Source: an uncultured Alphaproteobacteria bacterium | Lineage (GTDB): Bacteria; Pseudomonadota; Alphaproteobacteria; RF32; CAG-239 | Reading direction: 5' to 3' | Assembly: GCA_946618745.1 (NCBI GenBank) | Contig: CAMOLN010000074.1 | Span: 1-5,832 of the forward strand | Length of the DNA: 5,832 bases | Shown: piece by piece, positions 1-5,596 of the stretch | Numbering within the stretch: the first letter of the stretch is position 1 | Layout of the letters: every line of letters starts with the position of its first letter | Notes under the pieces: model-generated | The model's database searches: none | Told to the model about the DNA's origin: nothing | What the model saw: the letters and a program-made list of their open reading frames with translations, nothing else | Made by a program: the position numbers and the translations under genes

Positions 1-458
1 GCATAACTGTCGGCATTATCGAGCTTAAGGGTTGAACCGGCGCCCAAAGTCAAATCAACAGCTCCCTTGATGTAAGATGCACCTTTACCCTCTCGGGTTG
101 CAGGATTAGCAATAGTCAAAGTGCCACTGTTAACATTGATAGTGCCATCATTGGCATATAAATAAGCATTTTGAGTCAAACCGGAGGTGTTTAACGTTCC
201 GCCGTTCATGGTGAAAGTATCATCTAATGGGTCTGAATCTTTACCAACCCAATGAGTATAGGTTTCGCTATCATACGCCAATCCAGCTGTAGTAGCTGTA
301 GCTGAACCGCTGTCCATTACAATATCGCTTTCAGCATTAGCGGAGCCGACCATTGCGGTTGTTCCCAGCAAAATTGCAGCATTGAATAAGGCACATTTGA
401 TTAAAATCTGCCTATACCACCTATTCAGCTGGTTTAGTGCCGTTTTTGAATATTTCAT
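1..458 (-). CDS. Secreted beta-helix (autotransporter-like) protein, N-terminal part, runs off the left edge
   Basis: The 152 codons visible begin at an ATG at 458, preceded at 9 nt by an AGGA Shine-Dalgarno (468-471). Residues 1-42 form a long signal peptide: an extended polar and basic N-region (K2, K5, R13, R16, K21), a hydrophobic core at about 22-38, and a probable signal peptidase I site after S-A-N-A (39-42). The long N-region resembles the extended signal peptides of some autotransporters. From about residue 80 the sequence is rich in Gly, Thr, Asn and Ser with short strand-turn units such as MNGGTLNTSG, GTINVNSGTLTI and DLTLGAGSTLKL, typical of right-handed beta-helix passenger domains. 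By family analogy it would be exported by Sec and displayed on or released from the outer membrane, but the C-terminal beta-barrel that would prove a type V autotransporter is outside the window. The adhesin role is inference. Signal peptide confidence is high; exact family is uncertain. Confidence 0.8.
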   Translation of the reverse strand, partial: MKYSKTALNQLNRWYRQILIKCALFNAAILLGTTAMVGSANAESDIVMDSGSATATTAGLAYDSETYTHWVGKDSDPLDDTFTMNGGTLNTSGLTQNAYLYANDGTINVNSGTLTIANPATREGKGASYIKGAVDLTLGAGSTLKLDNADSY

Positions 459-677
459 ATCTAATTTTCCTATTTTGTTATATAATTACAAACAATAGCC
501 ATATTAAAAAAAATATGACCGACGGTAGTAATATATATTATTAAATAAGTAATGTAAGTATAAATTACAACTAATACACATTTTGCAGACAAGATTTTTC
601 ATAGCACAACCAGCGACAGAAAACCGATTAAATCTGCACTAAAGTTCGGAATAAAATATATTGCGGTGCTTTGATAG
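459..677. other. AT-rich intergenic region between rpoD and the secreted-protein gene
   Basis: This 219-bp gap separates the rpoD stop from the start of the left-edge gene, which is transcribed in the same direction. I see no tRNA, no small ORF with a ribosome binding site and no GC-rich hairpin followed by a T-run that would terminate the rpoD transcript. It holds a 6-bp inverted repeat (500-505 with 512-517, arms CATATT/AATATG around an A-run), which lies in the leader of the secreted-protein gene. A promoter for that gene must be here if it is transcribed separately, but no strong -35/-10 pair stands out. Confidence 0.6.
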
Positions 678-2753
678 TTATTGATCCAAGAAACTGCGCA
701 ATTTGCGTGAACGCGACGGATGTTTTAACTTGCGCAAAGCTTTGGCCTCAATCTGACGAATACGCTCACGGGTAACATTAAACTGCTGACCAACCTCTTC
801 CAAAGTGTGATCAGTGTTCATGCCGATACCGAAACGCATACGCAAAACACGTTCCTCTCGGGGAGTTAAGCTCGACAAGATACGAGTGCAAGTCTTTTTC
901 AGGTTGGAATGAATTGCCGAATCTAAAGGCTGTAAAGCACTCTCGTCAGCAATAAAATCGCCCAAAGACGAATCATCTTCGTCACCGACCGGAGATTCCA
1001 AAGAAACAGGCTCTTTGGCAATTTTCATAACCTTGCGAACCTTATCAAGCGGCATGGATAAACGCTTGGCCAACTCTTCCGGCACCGGCTCACGTCCCAT
1101 TTCCGAGAGCATTTGCCGTGATGTGCGCACCAGTTTGTTGATGGTTTCAATCATGTGAACCGGAATACGAATTGTGCGCGCCTGATCGGCAATCGAACGA
1201 GTGATGGCTTGACGTATCCACCAAGTGGCATAAGTAGAGAATTTGTAGCCGCGGCGATATTCAAACTTGTCAACCGCTTTCATCAAGCCGATATTACCTT
1301 CTTGAATCAAATCCAAAAATTGCAAACCGCGATTGGTGTATTTTTTGGCGATGGAGATAACCAAACGCAAGTTGGCCTCAATCATTTCTTTTTTAGCACG
1401 CTCGGCTTCGCGTTCGCCTTTTTTAATGGTATCAACCATGCGGCGATATTCACTGATCGGCAGACCGCATTCTTTGGCCATACCGGCAACATTGTCACGT
1501 AACTCAACAATTTCCGCACCATATTTGGAGACAAATTCCTGCCAATGTTTGTCTTTAATCTTGGAAATTTGCGCTATCCAATCGGGATCAAGCTCTGCAG
1601 TTTGATAAGCTTTTAAGAAATCATCACGTTTGATTTTGCAGCTTAAGGCATAACGCAACAATTTGCCTTCAAATCCCATCAAGCGTTTGTTAAGAGAGTT
1701 AAGTTGCTCAACCAATTGTTGAACACGGGCGGCATTGAGGTGAATCGAGCTCATCAACTCAACCAAATCTTTTTTAACTTCAAAATACTTCTTCTCAACC
1801 GAAGAGGATATTTTTTTGCCGCTAATCAGCGCGGTTAAACGCTGAGATTGAATTTTTTTCAAATCATCATAATAACTGGAAATACGGTTAAGAATTTCTA
1901 ATACAGGCTCTTTCAAAGCGTCTTCCATGGCGGTTATAGAGGCCGAACTGCGACCGGTGGCATTTTCATCATCGTCCTCTTCCCCGTTGCCTTCACCTTC
2001 TTCACCTTCGGCTATTTCATCATCAGCACCGTCATCTTCTTCCGACCCATCGACGGTGTCGTCAAGTTCCATATCGTCACCTAAATCATCGTCAATATCA
2101 TCCAGATTTTCTTTTTCGGCCAGTTCCTCGGCAACCTTATCAAGATCTTCCGTTGTATCTTCTTCTTCAACCATTTCTATGGCATTGACATCATCACCAT
2201 ACATCATTTCCAAATCAACGATATCGCGCAACTGCATGGTGCCTTCCAACAGCTCATCACGCCAACCGGCAATGGCGTTAATAGTCATCGGACTTTCGCA
2301 CAGCCCGTCAATCATAACCGTTTTACCGGCTTCAATACGTTTGGCTATGGCAATTTCACCCTCGCGAGAAAGCAATTCCACCGAGCCCATTTCGCGTAAA
2401 TACATTCTGACCGGATCATCACTGCGACCAAGCTCTTTTTCATCAAAGTTGCCGCTTTCGTCCTCGCCTTCTTCGTATTCGCCTTCGTTATAATTGTCAC
2501 TTTCGTTACTTTCGGCTTCGGCCTCGGAAACAATACTTATTCCCATATCCGCTATTTCGGTCATAATATCTTCGATATATTCTGAAGTTTCCCGCTCGGA
2601 CGGCAAAGCTTTATTAAGCTCTTCCATGGTAATAAAACCGCGAACTTTGCCCTTATCCAACAAACGTTTGACCGCACTGCCCAAAGAATCAATTAAAGGC
2701 GCATCGCCACCGGTTGCGCCGTCAAACATATCCGCATTATCTATATCCGACAT
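678..2753 (-). CDS. rpoD: RNA polymerase primary sigma factor RpoD (sigma-70)
   Basis: Primary (group 1) sigma factor that directs core RNA polymerase to housekeeping promoters. All conserved regions are present in its 691 residues. Region 1.1 is at about 17-80 and region 1.2 at about 112-144 ([21 protein letters not shown]). A large non-conserved insert spans about 145-450. Region 2 is at about 455-531, with the core-binding and -10 recognition helices ([40 protein letters not shown]); Q515 and T518 match the -10 contact residues of E. coli. Region 3 is at about 532-612. Region 4 is at about 622-691, with a helix-turn-helix ([20 protein letters not shown]) whose R662, E663 and R666 match the -35 contacts. 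The insert contains an extreme acidic tract (196-264). The protein is longer than E. coli RpoD (613 aa) but normal for alphaproteobacteria, whose C-terminal signature it shares. The ATG at 2753 is supported by an AGGA Shine-Dalgarno 6 nt upstream. It is the last gene of the yqeY-dnaG-rpoD cluster. Confidence 0.98.
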   Translation of the reverse strand: MSDIDNADMFDGATGGDAPLIDSLGSAVKRLLDKGKVRGFITMEELNKALPSERETSEYIEDIMTEIADMGISIVSEAEAESNESDNYNEGEYEEGEDESGNFDEKELGRSDDPVRMYLREMGSVELLSREGEIAIAKRIEAGKTVMIDGLCESPMTINAIAGWRDELLEGTMQLRDIVDLEMMYGDDVNAIEMVEEEDTTEDLDKVAEELAEKENLDDIDDDLGDDMELDDTVDGSEEDDGADDEIAEGEEGEGNGEEDDDENATGRSSASITAMEDALKEPVLEILNRISSYYDDLKKIQSQRLTALISGKKISSSVEKKYFEVKKDLVELMSSIHLNAARVQQLVEQLNSLNKRLMGFEGKLLRYALSCKIKRDDFLKAYQTAELDPDWIAQISKIKDKHWQEFVSKYGAEIVELRDNVAGMAKECGLPISEYRRMVDTIKKGEREAERAKKEMIEANLRLVISIAKKYTNRGLQFLDLIQEGNIGLMKAVDKFEYRRGYKFSTYATWWIRQAITRSIADQARTIRIPVHMIETINKLVRTSRQMLSEMGREPVPEELAKRLSMPLDKVRKVMKIAKEPVSLESPVGDEDDSSLGDFIADESALQPLDSAIHSNLKKTCTRILSSLTPREERVLRMRFGIGMNTDHTLEEVGQQFNVTRERIRQIEAKALRKLKHPSRSRKLRSFLDQ

Positions 2754-2763
2754 TAATTTTCCT

Positions 2764-2782
2764 AAAAAAAAATCGATTTTTT
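2764..2782. repeat. A/T palindrome in the rpoD leader
   Basis: The perfect 16-bp palindrome AAAAAATCGATTTTTT occupies 2767-2782 and is extended by three more bases of the A-run on its left (2764-2766). Read in the direction of rpoD it is followed immediately by the AGGA ribosome binding site (2760-2763). The RNA could fold into a weak A-U hairpin ending in a U-run next to the Shine-Dalgarno, or the DNA could be a protein-binding or bent site. The sequence shows only the symmetry; any regulatory role is inference. Confidence 0.45.
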
Positions 2783-2803
2783 ACTAAAGTTTAAACTGCT
2801 ATT

Positions 2804-2832
2804 CTTTTAATTAAATTTGTGGTAATTGTCAA
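2804..2832 (-). promoter_or_regulatory. Putative sigma-70 promoter for rpoD
   Basis: On the minus strand a perfect TTGACA -35 (2827-2832) is followed after 17 bp by TAAAAG (2804-2809), which matches the -10 consensus at four of six positions. Transcription would start near 2797 and give a leader of roughly 44 nt before the rpoD ATG. The dnaG-rpoD gap of 130 bp is much larger than the yqeY-dnaG junction, which fits rpoD having its own promoter besides read-through from upstream. The weak -10 keeps confidence moderate. Confidence 0.5.
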
Positions 2833-2883
2833 GCAATAAATTCCGATTCGCGCTAATTATGACCTGTATTAAAACATAAGGCC

Positions 2884-4680
2884 TTATTCATTATTATTCA
2901 AAAGCGAATCGCGCTCTTTTTTAAGGGATTCGTAACGGTTATAATCATCATCGGAGAAATTACCGCTTTCAAGTTTGGCTTTGACTGCTTGAATATCCAT
3001 CTCCAAGTGTTTCAGTTGAACTTCCAAAATACATTCGTTAAGCTGGGCACGCATTTTGGTTATATCGGGACATTGTTTTTTGATAATGCGGGTATCAACC
3101 ATTTTATGCCAATCTTTTATCGGGCAATTGTTCAACAAGGATGTTATTTGTTCTTCATCCGTTAATTCATTATCGTGTGAGATATTTAATAACTGTTGAT
3201 AAAAATCTCGCAAATGCTCGTCTTTGATACTGAAAGACAGCAGTTTTTCCTCCCATTCTTCAATAAGACGGGGATAGCAGATGAAAGCTGAAACCACATA
3301 TTTGGCAACCAAATCATTTAAATCGGTTTTAGCGGCGGCGGCAAATGAACGCTGCGGAGCTTTGATAAAAGATGATTTACGCTGAAAATTACCTGACGAG
3401 GTATTGATACCGGAGGCTAATTCTTCGTAAACTTTATTCTTCATTTCACGAATATAATAAGCTTTGACCGTTTCATCTTTAATTAAGGCGATTTCGGCTT
3501 TGATTTCCTTTTCAATCAGAGCTTTTTGTTCAGGGGTGGCGGTATTTTTACCCTCCAAAGTTTTACGCCATAACAAATCTTTAAGCGGAACGGTTGCGGT
3601 TACCGTTTTAAGAAATTCGTCTTTGCCTTTGGCTTTAAGAAATTCGTCTGGATCCATCTTATCGGGCAAAAAGGCATATTGTAAAGAATACCCCGGTTTT
3701 AGCAAGGGCAGAACCCGATCAACCGAACGGATAGCGGCTCTGATACCGGCGGAATCACCGTCGAAGCAACAAATCGGCTCCGGCACAACTTTCCATGCTT
3801 CTTGAATTTGATCCTCGGTTAAAGCCGTTCCTAAAGGGGCTACCGCATAACCGACACCATATTTATCCATGGCGATGACATCCATATAGCCTTCGCAAAT
3901 TATCAGATTTTTGGCATCATAACCCAAATCGCGAGCATAATTGTAATTATATAAAACACGGCGTTTGTTGAAAACAGGTGTTTCCGGCGAGTTGAGATAT
4001 TTGGGCTGGCTCTTGTCCATAACCCGCCCGCCGAAAGCTATCACTTTACCGCGTTTGTCAAAAATCGGTATCATTACGCGATTACGGAAAAAATCATGGC
4101 TGGCACGTCCGCCCTCGGGAATAGCAATAAGCCCGAGTTCTGCCATTTCTTTTTCAGAAATGCCGCGGGAATTAAGCAAAGCCTTTAATCCGTTGTTATT
4201 CGGAGCAAAGCCTAAACGAAAACGAGTGATTATATCATCACCGAAACCGCGGGAATAAAGGTAATTAAGCCCTTCTCTACCCTCGGGAAGGCGGAGGATT
4301 TTTTCAAAATATTTGGCAGCCATTTCCATAATATCGTAGGCAGTGGCACGTTTTTCCTGTTGTTCCTTACTTTCTTGAGAAAGACGCGGAACCTGCAGAC
4401 CTATTTTATGAGCCAACTTTTCCACTGCATCAATAAAACTCAAGCCGTTGGCTTCCATTTCAAATTTGATAATATCGCCGTGGGCACCGCAACCGAAACA
4501 ATGGTAAAATCCTTTGGCCTCGTTAACGGTAAAAGAAGGAGTTTTTTCGTTGTGAAACGGACAACAAGCCTGATATTCGCGACCTTTGCGGACGAGTTTA
4601 ACCTTTGCGCTTACCACATCGACAATCGATATTTTGGCGCGCAGCTCGTCACAAAATCGCTGCATATCGGTGTTGGCCAT
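2884..4680 (-). CDS. dnaG: DNA primase DnaG
   Basis: DNA primase, which makes the short RNA primers for replication while docked on the replicative helicase DnaB. The N-terminal zinc-binding domain (about 1-100) carries the CHC2 ligands C40, H43, C61 and C64 (CPFHNEKTPSF and HCFGCGAHGD). The RNA polymerase core (about 115-370) includes the N-terminal subdomain and a TOPRIM fold with catalytic acidic residues in CEGYMDV (E263) and FDGDSAG (D307, D309), plus the downstream MDPDEF motif (342-347) and the PLGTALT motif (282-288). The remainder, about 430-598, is divergent, highly charged and mostly helical by eye, and should be the helicase-interaction domain. At 598 residues it is of normal length. 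Its ATG lies one base after the yqeY stop (TAATATG) with only a weak GAG upstream, so translation is probably coupled to yqeY. All key residues are intact. It sits between yqeY and rpoD, as expected for the macromolecular-synthesis operon. Confidence 0.98.
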   Translation of the reverse strand: MANTDMQRFCDELRAKISIVDVVSAKVKLVRKGREYQACCPFHNEKTPSFTVNEAKGFYHCFGCGAHGDIIKFEMEANGLSFIDAVEKLAHKIGLQVPRLSQESKEQQEKRATAYDIMEMAAKYFEKILRLPEGREGLNYLYSRGFGDDIITRFRLGFAPNNNGLKALLNSRGISEKEMAELGLIAIPEGGRASHDFFRNRVMIPIFDKRGKVIAFGGRVMDKSQPKYLNSPETPVFNKRRVLYNYNYARDLGYDAKNLIICEGYMDVIAMDKYGVGYAVAPLGTALTEDQIQEAWKVVPEPICCFDGDSAGIRAAIRSVDRVLPLLKPGYSLQYAFLPDKMDPDEFLKAKGKDEFLKTVTATVPLKDLLWRKTLEGKNTATPEQKALIEKEIKAEIALIKDETVKAYYIREMKNKVYEELASGINTSSGNFQRKSSFIKAPQRSFAAAAKTDLNDLVAKYVVSAFICYPRLIEEWEEKLLSFSIKDEHLRDFYQQLLNISHDNELTDEEQITSLLNNCPIKDWHKMVDTRIIKKQCPDITKMRAQLNECILEVQLKHLEMDIQAVKAKLESGNFSDDDYNRYESLKKERDSLLNNNE

Positions 4681-4681
4681 A

Positions 4682-5134
4682 TTAACTCAATAAATTTTTG
4701 ATAATTCCGTTAGCTTTGCCCATATCTAACTGACCGGCATATTGTGATTTTAAGGCACCCATGATTTTGCCCATATCCTTCATGGAAGCGGCACCGGTTT
4801 GTTGAATCAGGTTTTTTATAACCGCGGTTGTTTCCGCTTCGCTCAGTTGTTTGGGCAGAAACCGCTCAATAATAGCAATCTCGGCTTTTTCTTTTTCGGC
4901 CAGCTCGGGACGATTGCCGTCGAGGAACATTTTAATCGAATCATTGCGCTGTTTAATCATGCCCTGCATCATTGAGAGAAGCTCGGCATCAGTGGCTTTT
5001 TCCTGACCTTTGCCGCGAGCTTCGACGTCTTTTTCTTTTTGACCGGCAATAATCATGCGAATGGCACCGGTGGTTAGGGTATCTTTGCTCAACATAGCAT
5101 TTTTCAAAGCATTTTGCAAATCATCACGCAACAT
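4682..5134 (-). CDS. yqeY: GatB/YqeY domain-containing protein
   Basis: A 150-residue protein of the YqeY family, which shares its fold with the tRNA-binding tail of GatB, the amidotransferase subunit that converts Glu-tRNAGln to Gln-tRNAGln. Free-standing YqeY is thought to bind tRNA or act in amidotransfer, but its exact role is not settled. Family marks are clear: an N-terminal helix starting LRDDLQNALKNAMLSKD, the RFLPKQLS segment (91-98), then KDMGKIMGALK (119-129) and GKANGIIKNLL (139-149) near the end. Length is normal for the family. The ATG at 5134 has a strong AAGGAG Shine-Dalgarno (5143-5148) at 8 nt. It is the first gene of the yqeY-dnaG-rpoD unit and occupies the place close to dnaG that rpsU holds in enterobacteria. 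Its stop codon is separated from the dnaG start by one base. Confidence 0.95.
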   Translation of the reverse strand: MLRDDLQNALKNAMLSKDTLTTGAIRMIIAGQKEKDVEARGKGQEKATDAELLSMMQGMIKQRNDSIKMFLDGNRPELAEKEKAEIAIIERFLPKQLSEAETTAVIKNLIQQTGAASMKDMGKIMGALKSQYAGQLDMGKANGIIKNLLS

Positions 5135-5167
5135 TTTTATTTCTCCTTAAAATTGATTTTGCCTATT

Positions 5168-5196
5168 ACCATAATGCGGGATGAAAAAAAAATCAA
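5168..5196 (-). promoter_or_regulatory. Putative sigma-70 promoter for the yqeY-dnaG-rpoD operon
   Basis: On the minus strand TTGATT (5191-5196) and TATGGT (5168-5173) are separated by 17 bp, each matching consensus at four of six positions. Transcription would start near 5161, leaving a leader of about 27 nt that contains the strong yqeY Shine-Dalgarno. The site lies just downstream of the terminator at 5234-5260, so the operon would be insulated from the small gene further upstream. The assignment rests on consensus matching and position only. Confidence 0.5.
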
Positions 5197-5233
5197 GGCG
5201 AATTTAACCATTAAAAATGATTATTTCATATAT

Positions 5234-5260
5234 AAAAAAAACTCCCTCGAGGGGAGCTTT
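5234..5260 (-). terminator. Intrinsic (Rho-independent) terminator of the 49-codon gene
   Basis: Read on the minus strand, CTCCC and GGGAG (5252-5256 and 5242-5246) pair around a five-base loop, and flanking AAAG/TTTT bases can extend the stem to about nine pairs. The stem runs directly into a run of eight T residues (5234-5241). This is a textbook intrinsic terminator. It lies 22 bases after the stop of the 49-codon ORF and before the putative yqeY promoter, marking the end of a separate transcription unit. Confidence 0.88.
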
Positions 5261-5282
5261 GCATCAAATTGAAAGAAAAAAC

Positions 5283-5432
5283 TCAGCCTTGGGCGCGTCT
5301 GTCTTTGCGTTTCTTATTGGAAACGGCCTCTACACGCTCCCGCTGATAAGCCGAAGGGTGATGTTTGACGTGATCATTCGGTTGTTTTTTGCGTTCTTTC
5401 GGAGTTTTTCCTTGTTGTTTTCTCTGTGGCAT
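5283..5432 (-). CDS. Small highly basic protein of 49 residues, function unknown
   Basis: I do not recognise this family. The ORF runs from ATG at 5432 to TGA at 5283-5285. Of its 49 residues 16 are Lys or Arg, 5 are Asp or Glu and 3 are His, with no hydrophobic segment, cysteine or signal peptide. It opens MPQRKQQGKTPKERKKQ and closes NKKRKDRRAQG, so it is probably unstructured and cytoplasmic, and could bind RNA or ribosomes; that is inference from composition only. Support for a real gene comes from context: a good sigma-70-like promoter (5487-5514) about 50 nt upstream and a strong intrinsic terminator right after the stop. No clear Shine-Dalgarno precedes the ATG, which weakens the case. 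It is not ribosomal protein S21, despite sitting in the slot upstream of dnaG where S21 is common. The alternative is that the transcript is a small RNA and the ORF is incidental. Confidence 0.62.
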   Translation of the reverse strand: MPQRKQQGKTPKERKKQPNDHVKHHPSAYQRERVEAVSNKKRKDRRAQG

Positions 5433-5486
5433 AATAAATAAAAAATTAAGGTTAATAATTAAGTTAATTATAAAAAAAGTGTCGGC

Positions 5487-5514
5487 AGGATAACGCTTTT
5501 ATAAGATTTGTCAA
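5487..5514 (-). promoter_or_regulatory. Putative sigma-70 promoter for the 49-codon gene
   Basis: On the minus strand a perfect TTGACA -35 (5509-5514) is followed after 16 bp by TATCCT (5487-5492), four of six matches to the -10 consensus. The start would fall near 5480, giving a transcript of roughly 250 nt that ends at the terminator at 5234-5260. Its -35 box is back to back with that of the plus-strand promoter, 11 bp away. Confidence 0.55.
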
Positions 5515-5533
5515 GTAAAAAAATATTGACAAA
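5507..5533. repeat. Inverted repeat formed by the two divergent -35 boxes
   Basis: TTTGTCAA (5507-5514) and TTGACAAA (5526-5533) are perfect 8-bp inverted arms around an 11-bp A/T spacer. Each arm contains a consensus TTGACA reading outwards. The symmetry may simply reflect two divergent promoters, or may serve as an operator for a dimeric regulator acting on both genes; the sequence alone cannot tell these apart. Confidence 0.6.
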
Positions 5534-5553
5534 AAAATTATCCATGTTATTAG
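5526..5553 (+). promoter_or_regulatory. Putative sigma-70 promoter for the right-edge exported protein gene
   Basis: A perfect TTGACA (5526-5531) is followed after 16 bp by TATTAG (5548-5553), four of six matches to the -10 consensus. The -10 is preceded by TG one base upstream (5545-5546), an extended -10 element that often compensates for a weak hexamer. The start would be near 5560, giving a leader of about 37 nt to the ATG at 5597. Confidence 0.6.
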
Positions 5554-5596
5554 TGAGGCATTAAGTATTTATTTATTAATTTAATTATTAAAAACC

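Noticed and set aside
510..530. Possible rpoD terminator around ACCGTCGGT followed by a T-run (minus strand)
   Set aside because: The symmetric bases leave no room for a stable loop; with a realistic loop only three pairs remain, and the T-run is separated by CATA.
477..570. Possible promoters for the left-edge secreted-protein gene (TATAAC at 477-482; TTGTAA at 565-570)
   Set aside because: The TATAAC box has no matching -35 and would start transcription at the Shine-Dalgarno; the TTGTAA box pairs only with a poor -10 (TATTTA). Neither is strong enough in such AT-rich DNA.
1927..2493. 188-codon plus-strand ORF rich in Ser and Pro opposite rpoD
   Set aside because: It is the reverse reading of the Asp/Glu-rich segment of RpoD; the codons GAA, GAT and GAC read backwards as Ser- and Phe-type codons, and it has no ribosome binding site or family signature.
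2876..2887. 12-bp palindrome ATAAGGCCTTAT at the dnaG stop
   Set aside because: A perfect palindrome without a loop spacer and without a following T-run is not a convincing terminator; it overlaps the stop codon and may be chance.
5217..5441. 74-codon plus-strand ORF over the small basic gene
   Set aside because: It begins inside the terminator flank and lies antisense to the 49-codon ORF. It has no promoter or Shine-Dalgarno, whereas promoter and terminator signals support the minus strand.
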